A stretch of 38,478 nt of DNA from Trichomonas tenax (GCA_023091735.1 JALKBU010000465.1:1-38478); one strand, 5' to 3'. Shown: positions 20,001 through 28,172, counted from the first letter of the stretch. Notes: generated by a model not told the origin, from the letters alone. Made by a program: numbers and translations.

Positions 20001-21289
20001 TTCCTTGCGATGAAAGAATCAAGTTTTTGGTTAACTATGAATCATCGAAACTCAGATCTATCATTGATTCAAAGATCCTCTTGTTTGATTATAATTTCCC
20101 GAAACTTGCAGAAAAGCCAGCAGGTCCAATGATGCCACAACTTATTCAGCATTTAAGTCAACACTATCTTTCGATGCCTGATGGCTTCTTTACATTTGTT
20201 AGTTCTGAAAACATCATCGAACCAATTCATTTCCTAACAAAGGTTATATTAGATGATTCCATCCCTACAGATCTCTATGCAAGATCCATGACAGCTATGA
20301 TGCAAGCACATGGAAAATCACTGCTAACAATTGGATCATTCACGGATATCAAATCACCTGAAGAACTGAGACCAATATTCAAACTGTGCAATGAGAATAA
20401 TGCAACATTAATGATTATTTTTGATTCAAAAGTTCCTTTGTTTGTCATCCATTCGATGCTGTTCTATGCCCATACATCAAAGAACTGCGATTACTTTATT
20501 TTAACTACAGAATCAGACATGAAAATGCTTCCAGAAATTCCATCAGCATTTGTTATCAGAGTTTCGAAATTCAACTCTCTTTCAGGTGCATCGAGATTTA
20601 TCAAACTCACTCCATTCTCGTTAAGACTTTCTTCTGGATCAGCGAGTTTATTCTTATATTTAATGCTTCTTCTTGCTCACAGAAAAGATTTTCCATTATC
20701 AATTCAGCACATTCATCCTTTGATTATTTCAATATCGCAATATTTCACACCTCCTTTTGGAAAGAACGCTGAAAGGAGAAACTTGTGGTCTTCTGTTGCT
20801 TCTTCACTTATTGCTTCATTTTGCAACAGCTCAGTCACTATTGAGTCATTCGATAAAATCATAAAGCACTTCTTTGGAGAAGAGAAACCAAGACTTCCTG
20901 TCAACAGAGGAAATGCATTTGACACCGATGCGGTATTTCAGTCAGAAATTTCGCCGACACCTCAAGAGATGGGAATGGTGATTTCATATGGTGATATAAC
21001 CAATTGTTCGTGCGCCGTGAGAAATGTTAAATCAACTAAGACATATGGACTGACTGATGATAAAACTGGAATGAAAGGAGTTTTGTATAATGCCAGATTC
21101 AATAATGGACACATTTCGATGACAGGTGATCAATATGTTTACGTGAAGGAAGAAAAATTCAGTGGAATTGGAGATTTAGTCAAAATTCCACTCATTAAGG
21201 ATAATAGTATTGTTGGAATTGCATACGGAAAAACTGCAACGTCCGCTGAACCTTATCAATACTGTCCTACATTTATTGTTTTATCATGA
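11081..21289 (+). CDS. dynein heavy chain-like protein lacking P-loops
   Basis: One uninterrupted 3402-residue ORF from the ATG at 11081 (usual dynein heavy chains are about 4000-4600). The tail (1 to about 950) includes the axonemal-type FRKWKIMYFKRSFTRKLD. A helical linker follows. AAA1 is placed by MTPSEEEALLS before the P-loop site and by ISVGTNEIPSWIKYRMRP (from about 1549), which corresponds to NPGYAGR-ELP in real dyneins. At the AAA1 P-loop site stands KQMNGHRFLVK (from 1464). AAA3 has GDNHKWKYK (1856) with CISDIHN (1917) for Walker B. AAA4 has ADPDDNYLISK (from 2096) with VFIADLN (2138). Two coiled coils (about 2305-2355 and 2490-2540) flank a spacer of about 135 residues, so the stalk is short. 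AAA6 keeps CDYFILTTESDMKMLP, and the extreme C-terminus keeps a dynein-like GxxY end. It probably folds as dynein but should not hydrolyse ATP. A scaffold or regulatory subunit in cilia or cytoplasm is inferred. Confidence 0.82.
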   Translation: MSFPPLQRAVDAMTEFLAGMEREHAYTNTQWTKLRFVFIDLINKRAVYDITPKSYELLQKIMSMPYFEKHIGKNMVISLFPALEHKIQLLNLSDKPVKILKIQAPSITSHDSVRKTIRKSIEISQNLQPRNCKVPERFFRRSKVTSNYSDDNTRRSAPDIDRFNHRQRTKLTPDQLETLKKKQTQWNLGSHIQNETDALAYVASTDPMQDDIQFHFGKATNSVNRYSMTIHPIIPDEKDFETITKRGIFSARPEGESAFQPIDFFIESKTDYEMVHQLQFFTTFRVNKLFRKWKIMYFKRSFTRKLDKFKEVCCFAKQVFPENLLIFRKKIYSLKNYQLFPVRDDGNVSYAEESQALKEALNNFATNAHQISNQIHNSLLEFTIKINKEYHDLKTLETASFLSDDKIPSDLNFIHKNPNKKSLGMCEEKAMKVEYKRKLQFYQLEISQIPKYYTCLDKIISTFFLSLIRSQFQVFTNVFTEFSHQMKLNVILDYVDKNIAFQPSLDEAKALINDHIKGVFDELIRFVRPCRVDPQGSKKFLEFPNGSFTIPEFIQKDPKFSADLEKIMKIIENSFKHASKTFRAYQPSAIAISNFISKWPEMKENTSDPTIFITNLSHLNYIQASVEGFKNIYEYDLLRVDCRHLRTFILDFIQKTVEENNTILFTEFENICTNFTRGVYTIMENLALSNDSLESVAAFAQNIKDTKAKIPNFQRDFDIVNSIYNRALTHAPMLIPVLIIQLRNVKTANERFYRAIESSEQIMRENYQRTRELLLQKQKLLEERIETLDRQIKTQFGSFESNISAETAINDLNKAIEKIDLLEKDIEDFKVLATKITYTEFDFGQVRSIKTKLQSDLSQWMEYSDFMHSLSVYYDAPVKEVNYRGLIQYLNSHNERELRARKHPLFDKMANSFSQLFLYLPLFKCICKLNFNEQQWEGAFRVLKVTVEKTTTLRKFLTPNILNYADDLNIFIINQLEKADLSQTFDRYIFNMKNLKFIVFDSKHINAKILSFPEIYDAQNKCEDFLIYLESLKSSTFFATIEKQVIYWDLKICEILKILDAIIAFQTQYISLSAVTTSSFGSLHYFEMFRLKKHVDNWFKPFITQIEYDNNILTFTTRIDPENPMLTNRPRKSKIMTVKDIVQQNIQHSNTMKQISSKLDEPIVKENSNLLGDYLIKCLKEAEKRSSHILSQMSFMIDQMRTQYPRLFLCDDESIVRIILASGNVNCLVDDLLPVFPSLSRIQCNGNSIMGCVSIKGEMLQFRNDFILEGSTPITLLERTEAEIKNSVKASILEAMSAHDFTTPAIWLVRYNSQALLVAESIYFANAVNQMFSRPKDKRAWNDIMQQSQKLLEDTIQAIESSPSKCQSLAVLAGMKMRHLELLREFKNDQDITQKSYIWQRFPSHYLNVEHGTEKIYTKVGTFSFVYENEMVSDPDFGPMTPSEEEALLSIASCMNLPEFSLMKQMNGHRFLVKAFADLCGMPFYQIKEFSNNVLNAIFNLKCVINILDLKSIPSSFPGFYGILDNRTPIMKCEGHFTKINLDNWKAMISVGTNEIPSWIKYRMRPIYLQNTPPKDFIAKLMKIRPKITIDYGLTCEFVEKAIKFPHASSLLQSGSDSLDISTTQFFFWFDVPEFILTNKLIKLKNAVSFTIPTSLNKKIDELTTIFDKYDAFEYHSQAPYFPQIDYNTTIDIINYDIKLLLICIFSALKDKISIARLELMNIDDNETIIKIHGVRPLTIRLFKVDRLCEHANAWISPTLKPIDVLKISLQHSEIVEQYKNLEPMITVFLSNVSENLMDPLHFCLFKLSVLQSVVNTTKKPILECAENIFMPNSKIDDKVQIQTAIANYLPIVIIGDNHKWKYKQLKDLVNSNSKQNDFILYSSPYNKMMDVPLITKLELSTKSVYRPSFDGEIFLCISDIHNASDDVFNIIHSLVSFDFIYSHLYQRYINVSKVHLVFSANDATDLVNIGKSFFVIQQPQQIPERPRIEFKTKINSITTQMLQDYVIYNNMSAKLNDFEFCTRDVSEPIQFMALSSLFFGLDIINEIGPNYTITKKQVIQHIISKGGNFDWIPYKHFSGMINLIVEANLNAVVVADPDDNYLISKIPNVNFIILQQKFRRQLFKEIVNVGETKQKTVFIADLNYIDNDEVFDLLDFLLLQGENPESFAMFEPTNIRIFQHYFVEPDSNNLLLQSMQKYVTFIFIVKQQNLETIASNILERMVVIEPYDVSSVMPEHSFFFDETEILKPYLNIPAEEFDEIVHKRVNYFREKYSEVAWALSSIIDFVEVYTNLRPVINNINHGVSMNESNEKELFARIDKVQAKIDDLDGRVHKCNEELKAKINALQLLQAKLHAQVPNDIQTAKAGISAYSVDEQVNMITKWIARNDDFQPYTSVFRDIFGYVSFANLIETPISSKHCNLALSIMNFQLEDNETLIYSKLEKYGLPESLPPDSPIRKLMNPTNELMVSPVPIVNVFLSWLKIIVNYHKWSTEMGDISLEISELQAKRVSTLQQIDELKKEAEDLNERIKMRENKDACPTWLLAAYNQDPSDVYKMLEITEQLMKDISNFGEFLNDSERALRMFPLIMTAFEYGFGAVSREERAKVYDQLGFQYIQNPFEMVKRPFDFEIFNPVINYLYLFSSSTCGAIEDSLSDKTSVQFSTSSICDILYCLRVFPRKSGLQTDTQVPKSSFPPPRQVIYDPLDIATQSLIFTHSKIDAAYTDSFTDCCTKYTKALSDGTPLIIYLVDRRSSSEFMLFMNYIQMQIDCNGRFEYNGKIMPARDETQIFIITKTIDIDFSSTSIINCNVEKMQHTLWFDLLSVFSVNQQLQKGFEQLIVTCSTKIREGIGSLKRIVDLIKDSRWNEFFENSQKNLSFKNFADNVATNLKTYNNSLTNLFSILGTVGDHPTSITKYKTFTNLLRALADSSNDIHSPFESVLSQKHLHPDSLNSPISPIFAINKIPEISLTFANLLPCDERIKFLVNYESSKLRSIIDSKILLFDYNFPKLAEKPAGPMMPQLIQHLSQHYLSMPDGFFTFVSSENIIEPIHFLTKVILDDSIPTDLYARSMTAMMQAHGKSLLTIGSFTDIKSPEELRPIFKLCNENNATLMIIFDSKVPLFVIHSMLFYAHTSKNCDYFILTTESDMKMLPEIPSAFVIRVSKFNSLSGASRFIKLTPFSLRLSSGSASLFLYLMLLLAHRKDFPLSIQHIHPLIISISQYFTPPFGKNAERRNLWSSVASSLIASFCNSSVTIESFDKIIKHFFGEEKPRLPVNRGNAFDTDAVFQSEISPTPQEMGMVISYGDITNCSCAVRNVKSTKTYGLTDDKTGMKGVLYNARFNNGHISMTGDQYVYVKEEKFSGIGDLVKIPLIKDNSIVGIAYGKTATSAEPYQYCPTFIVLS

Positions 21290-21339
21290 TTTTATTTTTT
21301 GTATATAAATATTTGTTTGTATTTTCACCCCAGCAATGT

Positions 21340-22368
21340 TTATTCATAAAATAAAATTGGCCAAAACACTGTTTGTGCAAATTGGTCTATGTGACACCTC
21401 AATAGCATTTTGCAACTTAAATGGCACACGATTTTATTATCTATATTTTGGCCACATACAAATGTTACAAAATGAGATATTTTCTGATAATCACTGGTGT
21501 GTATAATACCAGTCAAATTACAAGATCCTGAAAATTTTGCATCAGTATCAATATTTGAACCAGATATTAAAAATCCATTATTATTTTGATTATTATTATC
21601 AGCTGTGATGACAAACCCTACTCCAAACGGTCCTAATATTGTACATTTTTGACAAATGCAAAAAGCATAAGTATAATAGCAACCATGATTATTTGTGCCT
21701 TGCGTATTATTTATCATGTTAATCATATAATCTCTGTATTCACCTCCATAAGTGTGATATATACATAAACTAATTACAGAGTAGTTATCAACAACAGTTG
21801 AAAAATTTATGGATGAACCTCCATTCCCTCTTCGAACATAAATTCCTGTGTTTCTTTGCAAATGATTTTTGGAAAAATTAGTATAAGAAACAGCAATATT
21901 TACATTATCAACAAGAAAAGATGATGCAGCATTTAGATGCTTTCCCACAGATATAGAACATTCTATACAGTAATTCATATTAGCTGTAGAAGATCCTACA
22001 TTCGTATATGAATGGCATCCTTCACTGCCTGCGATAAATGACTGAGTCGAACTGCAGCGATGCTGAATGACAAAACTGACAGCGCCTCCATTGGATGAAC
22101 GACTACAGTTATTAAAGAAACATATCGAATGCATAAAATTAATATTATTAACTCCTGATATTAAAATTCCTCCATTTGTCAGCCACTGGAAAATACTTTC
22201 ATAAACATAAATTAAATTGTCTGGCAAAGAAATACTTGGATTTGTTCTTCGATAATATATGCTGTCATCGAAATTGGATCCGAAATATTGCTGCCAAACA
22301 TCATTTGGATCCGAGTCGCCATGAAATAAATAATAAATTTTAATACATAATAGATGCTGAATATAATT
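21340..22368 (-). pseudogene. Pmp-like repetitive surface protein, remnant A
   Basis: The minus-strand frame is open from about 22368 to the stop at 21340, but no ATG was found at its beginning. The open frame starts after a stop with IKIYYLFHGDSDPNDVWQQYF, and a plausible ATG (MVKLYSASIMY) lies just upstream in another frame, so a frameshift probably removed the start. The protein is rich in Asn, Ser, Gly and Cys, with repeated short strands, NGGAV (GGA[ILV]) and FSKN/CFFNN motifs. These recall chlamydial polymorphic membrane protein-like beta-helix proteins, which T. vaginalis also has. It would act at the cell surface. A related broken copy lies at 23802-24800. Confidence 0.5.
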
Positions 22369-23257
22369 TTACCATTACATAGACATTTTTGATTTTTTAA
22401 AACATCATGAATAATGAATGATATTTATTCCCATTAAAACAGACCAATTGGACTACTGATCATAGAAACAACATACAACGCTTAAATATTTCAAGATTTT
22501 CAAAAAAGTGAAAAACTCATATTCAAAAAATGAATTGATAAGCTAGTTATAGATCTGATTATAAAGGGAGAAGTATTTATTCAAAGAAAAAGAACAAAAT
22601 TTTATAAAAACATTATGAATAAAATCTAAAATAGAGATATTGATAGTATTAGATCTGTAATTGAACCGAACTACCGATGTTAATTACACGGATTTCTATA
22701 AATATGCATAAATCATCGATAAATATAGAGATATTAATTGGATCTCAAAAACCCTCTGTAGCGGCCCTTAGCAAATTTGTGAGTGATCAGCTGAATGTTA
22801 GTAGCAGCTGTGTGTAGAAGATGGAGCCAAAAAATCGGCAAAATTTTGTGGTACAAATTTCGAATTTTAACATGTAGGTTTCAAGACGGGTTCCGACGCC
22901 AGATACTCTTGTAGAAAGCCACTGGTAACGCCAAGGCCAGAAACCAACAAAGTATAAAAATCGCAATATCTTTGCAATAACTTTAGTTCAGAGCACCTAA
23001 ATGGGTTCCATTATAAATTCGCTGAGTTATATTTTTGATTGTGCCATATAGAAAAGTCGAGTTTTGAATCTTCACCGAGATAGCAAAATTAAACTTCGAC
23101 CGAGGACAAAAAAAGTGAGATTTTTAATAACCTACGTTCTGCCACATGACCTTTTTGTAACTTTTTAAATATTTGAAACATTTTACGGGCGTGAAAGCGT
23201 AGACATATAATTATTTTCTCGTTTAAAACGATATGTTTTTGAATAGAAAATAATCGC
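22369..23257. other. intergenic, no gene seen
   Basis: About 890 bases with moderate GC patches (GTTCCGACGCCAGATACTC, GGTAACGCCAAGGCCAGAAACC near 22900) but no protein-like ORF. I could not assign these patches. Confidence 0.4.
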
Positions 23258-23452
23258 ATGTCTTCAATTTGTGTATTTTTGTTAAGCTTTCTTTTTCATA
23301 ATCGCTTTGCTGAATTTCATTCAACAAAGGATATATTGATAGTGATTAGATTTCTTGTTGCTGAATATATATATATCTATAAAAAATTTAGTATGGAAAA
23401 TAGGAGAAACGTTAATTTAATTAAGGTTATGTTGGCTCTGGGAAAACATTGA
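23258..23452 (+). CDS. short ORF with hydrophobic N-terminus
   Basis: 64 codons from an ATG. The N-terminus, MSSICVFLLSFLF, looks like a signal peptide; the rest is not recognised. It overlaps by four bases a BspA-like remnant in another frame, so it may be the displaced 5' end of that gene. It may equally be chance. Confidence 0.2.
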   Translation: MSSICVFLLSFLFHNRFAEFHSTKDILIVIRFLVAEYIYIYKKFSMENRRNVNLIKVMLALGKH

Positions 23453-23718
23453 TTACGATTTTCCATTTGCCATATTCAACTCCAATTAATGTAACTGTTC
23501 CAGAGAGCTGCCCAAAAGTCGATCAATCATGTTTCTCGAATAAGAAAATCGAATTGATAAGTTTTCAAATGCTTTTAAATTCGATCACTGATAATGCACT
23601 CAAAAACTGCACACTTTTAGAGTCAGTTTCTTTTGCATCCAATACCAATATAAATAGCAATTTTCTAGCATTTCAACTATGCCACATAATCAAAGAATCT
23701 TTAACTGCCATTGATTAA
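23449..23718 (+). pseudogene. BspA-like leucine-rich repeat remnant
   Basis: The frame is open from just after TAA 23422-23424 to the stop at 23716-23718, without an ATG at the start. The sequence VTVPESCPKVDQSCFSNKK, then LNSITDNALKNCTLLESVSF, has the TpLRR/BspA pattern (SIxDxAFxNCxxLxSVxF) of the large T. vaginalis BspA surface-protein family. Only about two repeats remain of what is usually a protein of several hundred residues. It is truncated at both ends. Confidence 0.55.
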
Positions 23719-23801
23719 ATAATTAATTTTTTCATTCAAAATGTTTTGTTTTTTGTTTTTTTCATTCACAATACTTTATTTCTCCAATTTTAAGAAATAT
23801 T

Positions 23802-24800
23802 TTATTCGAGGAATAAAACAGGGATTGAAACAATATATTGCTTAATATAATTTGTGAAGGAAATGTAACTGTTATTCCACAGTTGATTTCCATTCACATT
23901 TATATTTAAGGAAATTCTTGCGTCACATCCATAAGTTGATAAGTGAGATAAAGAATTTAAAAGAATTGTAGGCACAATGTTTGATTTAGAACACTGTCTA
24001 TAATATGTTGCTATTGAATCAACATTGCAATCTGATAACTCTATTCTCCATTGAGCATGAATTGCATAAGGTCCAAGAATTGTGCAATGCTTAATATAAC
24101 AAACAAGAGAAGAATAAACACATCCATAATTTGATGCCGCTTGTGAATTATTCACCACATGATTCATGTAATCAATATAATTAACTCCGCTGGAATAATC
24201 CAAGCAAAGGTATTAACTGACATAATTATGAGTTATTGTAGTGAAATTCACAGCACTATTAGCAATTCCATTACGCACATAAACACCTGAATCGGTTTTG
24301 ATAATACTATACGATGAATTCGAATAGGATACTGCTATCATTCCATTTATTGAATAAAATGGCGAATTCGCAGTTTTGTGATTACCGGAGCATATTGTAC
24401 ATTCTATCACATAATTGAGATTGATCCAACCATTGTATATGAATCCATCACCACTAGTGACATATGAATTTGTGGTCCAGAAATGCCTTTGCACAATATT
24501 GCTTCGATAATTAAAATATATTGCCGCACCATTATTCGATTTATAACAATTTGTATAAAAGCAGTTTGAATGTAAAAATGATAGATTTATAGAATTGGTA
24601 ATGATTATTGCACCAGTACTGAATCCATGGAAGGTGCTTTCATAAATAAACATCTTACTATCAGGTAATGATATATTTGGGTTATTTTGGTAATAGTATC
24701 CATTTTCGTCGCAGCTCGATTGAAAATACTGCAGCCAGAAATCATTTGGAACCAGATCACAATGAATGAATATAATACCACAGAAATTGAAGCTGAAACA
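23802..24800 (-). pseudogene. Pmp-like repetitive surface protein, remnant B
   Basis: This is a paralogue of remnant A on the same strand. Both have P-N-D-[FV]-W-x-Q-Y-F near the N-terminus, then LPD...YES, a GAAIYF/GGAVSF strand, GVYVRNG/GIYVRRG, and CTILGP. In B one in-frame TAA at 24213-24215 interrupts the conserved NY...LC segment. The upstream open part begins without ATG (CFSFNFCGIIFIHCDLVP), although a hydrophobic signal-like stretch is present and an ATG lies one frame away. So B has lost its start and gained a stop. It originally encoded a secreted or membrane beta-helix protein. Confidence 0.5.
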
Positions 24801-24887
24801 TTATCCTTAAAATGTCAATTTTTGCTAAGGTTACAAATACGGGTGCAGGGAATTTCTGATGGAAAAGTCATTTTTTGATATTAAATT

Positions 24888-25112
24888 TACGTGTCATATT
24901 TCTCTTAAAATCTAGTTTACGTGTCACAAAATATTTACTTGTCAAAAATTTACATGCCAATTATTACTTTAACACATCATATATATAATTTAGATATCAA
25001 AGATTATCTTCACGAGTCAGTTATTTAATTTACTTGTCAAATATTATTTTTACAGGACAAATGATTAATTTATTTGTCAAATATAGTATTATTTGCCAGA
25101 ACATTAAATTGA
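24888..25112 (+). repeat. 20-bp degenerate tandem array upstream of S8
   Basis: About eleven units. From 24955 on they keep an almost exact 20-base period: TTTACATGCCAATTATTACT, TTTAGATATCAAAGATTATC, TTTACTTGTCAAATATTATT, TTTACAGGACAAATGATTAA, TTTATTTGTCAAATATAGTA and others. Position 5-12 (CWTGTCAA) is the most constant. The array ends about 40 bases before the S8 start codon. The same motif precedes the LRR gene and appears singly at 1466-1480 and 34320-34360. Confidence 0.75.
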
Positions 25113-25137
25113 GAGGAAAATAATCGTATTGGTCCAG

Positions 25138-25145
25138 CCTTTTCT
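25138..25145 (+). promoter_or_regulatory. CCTTT core-promoter motif of S8
   Basis: CCTTTTCT lies 4-12 bases before the ATG at 25150. A CCTTT motif overlapping the transcription start has been described as an alternative to the initiator in T. vaginalis promoters (M5). No TCA-Y-T-W initiator is seen here, which supports this reading. Confidence 0.45.
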
Positions 25146-25149
25146 AAAA

Positions 25150-25743
25150 ATGGGTATCACTCGTATGGGAGACCTTAAGCACACAAAGTCCGGCGCTCGC
25201 TCCACCGCCTGGCGTAAGAAGCGTAATTTCCTTGCCGGCCGGCCATCCGCCCAGACACGTATCGGTGAGAAGAGAATCCACGCCGTCCGCGTTCGTGGTG
25301 GCAACCTCAAGATGCGCGCTCTCCGCCTCGAGACAGGTACATTCGCTTGGGCCTCTGAAAACTGCACCCGCAAGACACGTATCCTTAACGTTACATTTCA
25401 CCCAGCTGATAATGATCTCGTCCGTACAAACACACTTGCTCGTGGCTCCGTCGTTTCCATCGATGCTGCCCCATTCAAGCAGTGGTACGAACGTCAGTTC
25501 GGCAAGGCCCTCGGCAAGTCTCAGTATGTTAAGCCAGAGAAGGTCACAGATAAGATGACACAGCGCTGGGCCGCTAACAAGGACGGTGGTGTCGTTGCCC
25601 CAGAACTTATAGCAGAGTTCGATCAGGGTCGTCTTTTAGCAGTTATTACATCTCGTCCAGGTCAGTGTGGACGTGCTGATGGTTATATCTTAGAGGGTGA
25701 GGAACTTGCATTCTATTCTGAGAAGATTGCCAAGAAGAAATAA
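25150..25743 (+). CDS. 40S ribosomal protein S8 (eS8)
   Basis: 197 residues from the ATG at 25150 (MGITRMGDLKHTKSG). This aligns with the eukaryotic eS8 start MGISRDxxHKRR and continues with AWRKKRNFLAGRPSAQTRIG, the family signature region (KKRKxELGRPxAxTKIG in others). The next part, RVRGGNLKMRALRLETGTF, matches the conserved RxRGGNxKxRALRL block. The C-terminal part, about residues 120-197, corresponds to the usual insertion and C-terminal strand. The product is a component of the small ribosomal subunit. Codon use is strongly GC-rich and C-ending (about half G+C by eye), typical of highly expressed trichomonad genes. The stop lies in a TAAATAA context that can double as the polyadenylation signal. 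Confidence 0.93.
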   Translation: MGITRMGDLKHTKSGARSTAWRKKRNFLAGRPSAQTRIGEKRIHAVRVRGGNLKMRALRLETGTFAWASENCTRKTRILNVTFHPADNDLVRTNTLARGSVVSIDAAPFKQWYERQFGKALGKSQYVKPEKVTDKMTQRWAANKDGGVVAPELIAEFDQGRLLAVITSRPGQCGRADGYILEGEELAFYSEKIAKKK

Positions 25744-25995
25744 ATAATTAGATATTATTTATTTTAGCAAACAATTCCCTTTTTACTTTAATAACTCTTA
25801 AAAACAATAAGTCCAAATGAGAATGGTCTCAATGAGAACCAGTTTAAAAAAGAAGAAAATAAATATCAAATATCAAAAAATGAGATTGTGATGATTTCCA
25901 ATGGCAAATTTGCTCAAATAGAAGTAAACTATATATCCAAAAGGTACCGAAATCAGACTTATTGCAGGGGTTGATTTAAAAATGTAGTGTTAATC

Positions 25996-26006
25996 TTATT
26001 TTTCAT
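25996..26006 (+). promoter_or_regulatory. initiator-like element of the ArfGAP gene
   Basis: TTATTTTTCAT overlaps the start ATG at 26005 and matches the extended initiator apart from T for C at the second base. The leader would be only a few bases. Confidence 0.35.
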
Positions 26007-26469
26007 GAGTTCGATTTTATCGACAAAACTTTTAGAAGCGATGAATAACGAGGATAATTCGAGGTGCGCTGACTGCGGCGCACCGAAGCCCAACTGGGCG
26101 AGCGTCAATCTCGGAATTTTCATTTGTATAAAATGCAGTTCTGTACATAGATCACTTGGAACAAATTTCTCTCAAGTCAGATCATTAAAACTCGATTCTC
26201 TTACAGAAGCACAAGCGAAAAATCTACTTCATTTAGGAAATAAAAAAGCTAATTCTTATTACGAGCATAATCTTCCTTCTACCTTTCTTAGGCCAAGTTG
26301 GGCACGTGGCGAAGATGTTGCTGGATTTATTCGTGACAAATACGTAAGTAAAAAATGGGCTCCAAATGTAACTCTTCAGGAATTCCTTAGTCCAAAAGAA
26401 AAACCTGTTTTAGAGGAAAAGCCGCAGGAAACAGTTTTGCCAACGTTCGATCTTTTAAGTTTGAATTAG
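26005..26469 (+). CDS. ArfGAP zinc-finger protein
   Basis: 154 residues. The ATG at 26005 is chosen over an upstream in-frame GTG. An ArfGAP domain fills residues about 5-120. Zinc ligands are C21-x2-C24-x16-C41-x2-C44 ([20 protein letters not shown] then CIKCSSVHR). The arginine finger is R49 in CSSVHRSLG, followed by VRSLKLD and the [10 protein letters not shown] segment typical of SMAP and AGFG-like ArfGAPs. The protein would stimulate GTP hydrolysis by Arf on Golgi or endosomal membranes. The C-terminus is short: Pro/Glu-rich, then TFDLLSLN, a DLL-type motif that could bind clathrin or adaptors (inference). All key residues are present. Many ArfGAPs are far longer; this is close to a minimal form. 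Confidence 0.9.
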   Translation: MSSILSTKLLEAMNNEDNSRCADCGAPKPNWASVNLGIFICIKCSSVHRSLGTNFSQVRSLKLDSLTEAQAKNLLHLGNKKANSYYEHNLPSTFLRPSWARGEDVAGFIRDKYVSKKWAPNVTLQEFLSPKEKPVLEEKPQETVLPTFDLLSLN

Positions 26470-28091
26470 AGTTATTTCATATTTTAGCAAATAGAAACCG
26501 CAAACACATTATACTATTCAGCTGTTATATTAATTGTAGCATAAAGTCTTTCAATCTAAATAGATAATCGAATTTATGATTTTAAAAATATATTGAAATC
26601 AACCGATGATTGTGATATAATCGGTCATTGCATAGCATACTGATATCAAAAAGAAAGTTTATTTTATATATTTGAAATTGATAAATTATCAAAATAGAGA
26701 CGGTATGAAGATGGAATTTAGAAATATTGCTGAGATAAATAAAGATACAAGATTGTTTTCATGTTATAAAAATATATTAAATTATTTTGAAAATATTAGC
26801 TTTTGAAGTCCAAAATTTGAAATTCAAGAGAAACATAATAGTGGTAATTCTATGTTAATGATTTTTAGTAAGACAAATTTTTCCCATCTTATTCTCATTG
26901 AATTCACGCCCATAACAAAAAGTCGAAAAATAAAAAACTGGCTTTTATAGCGTTTCATAATTTTGCTGTAATATAGAGCTGGAAGCAACAAAAATTAAGG
27001 GTCCGCTATGGCCAAATATAGGCTCTCAAAATATTATATGAGATTGTCTGAAAAACGTATTTCCCACAATTTGATGCTTTCGAGATAGAGAGATCTAGAT
27101 TTACAATGATATTCGATTCTTTGCATATAGCATATCAGAGGAGATTCATTAATATTTCTTGCTTAAAAATCAATTAAAACACAAAAATCATGGACTTTGA
27201 AAAAGAAATGTGATTTTATCAAAAAACACGAGTGATGTGAAAATCAGGACCCTTTTTCTTGCATTAATTCATTTGCCAATCATCGTTTAGCAGTATTTCG
27301 GTAATAAATTTGCAAAATACTAACAAGGAGAAAAATTTAATAAATCCAGCAAAATTTGCATATTTCTCGATTTCAAGGTATAATTTGCATTATTTGTAGT
27401 ACTGAGATCGCTGTGATTCCAAAATAAATGGGACTGGGACAAAATAGAACAACGTGCTTTTCTGACATGCAACTTATTTTTGACATGTAAAGTCAGGATG
27501 TCAAAGTAAAGGAAAGTGACATGTTTGCGGGAAAAAATGGAAAAGTGTCAATAGGTTGAAATGGATTGAACTCAATGTTGGAAGCCAAAGAAGACTTCAT
27601 TATGAGTAGTTGTGGCCTTATAGTGAAGGATGTTATTTGTGCTATCAGTATCCTGACGATAGCACATCATCCATTTCTCTTTGTTCATTGCAAGTTTTTG
27701 TTGCACTCTAAACCTAAGAAAACTAAGAAACTCGGTCGAAATTATCCCGTCTTGCATGGTAAATATGAATTATAAACGAATAATTTGAAGAAAAAAAAAT
27801 AAAAATTTAGTAAAAAACGAATTTTACAAAGAATATAAGGATCGATTTGAGAATCTAAATAATATAAATCAATATATAAAATGAAAGTAACATGAAAAAA
27901 TTATTTAATTCATGATTCATAATTAATTATGAATTTAATGATATATTAATAATTATGAGAATAAGTAATAATATGAAAATAATCGTGTAATGAAAAAAGT
28001 ATCTGTGAAAAATAAAAAATAGAAAAAAATAATAATTTTTTAATATCAAAAGTGAAAATGTAATGTGTATTAAAAATTGAATCAATAAGTG
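26470..28091. other. long intergenic stretch without a convincing gene
   Basis: About 1.6 kb of AT-rich DNA. Overlapping 60-70 codon ORFs on both strands at 27566-27775 have no family likeness. A perfect 9-bp hairpin (TGTGCTATC/GATAGCACA, 11-base loop) sits at 27638-27666. At 27466-27530, TGACATGTAAA and other gTGACATG words echo the 20-bp array motif in reverse. From 27780 to 28080 the sequence is almost pure A/T. Confidence 0.4.
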
Positions 28092-28172
28092 GGTTCTTGC
28101 TAGGGCCTGGCTTGGTCACTCGAGGGCTTTGGAAGTCTCAGGCCAACCTCGCCCAATGACATTCTCGCAACA
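28092..28172. other. GC-rich island, possible structured RNA or old gene piece
   Basis: About 80 bases of clearly higher G+C in a region that is about three quarters A+T: GGGCCTGGCTTGGTCACTCG, then AGGGCTTTGGAAGTCTCAGG. GGCCTG and CAGGCC can pair across a loop of about 30 bases. No ORF or known RNA motif was recognised. It ends just before the foldback at 28184-28302 and may belong with it. Confidence 0.3.

Noticed and set aside
27566..27775. Overlapping plus and minus ORFs of 60-70 codons
   Set aside because: Neither has recognisable motifs, and overlap on both strands suggests chance; only a 9-bp hairpin was noted.
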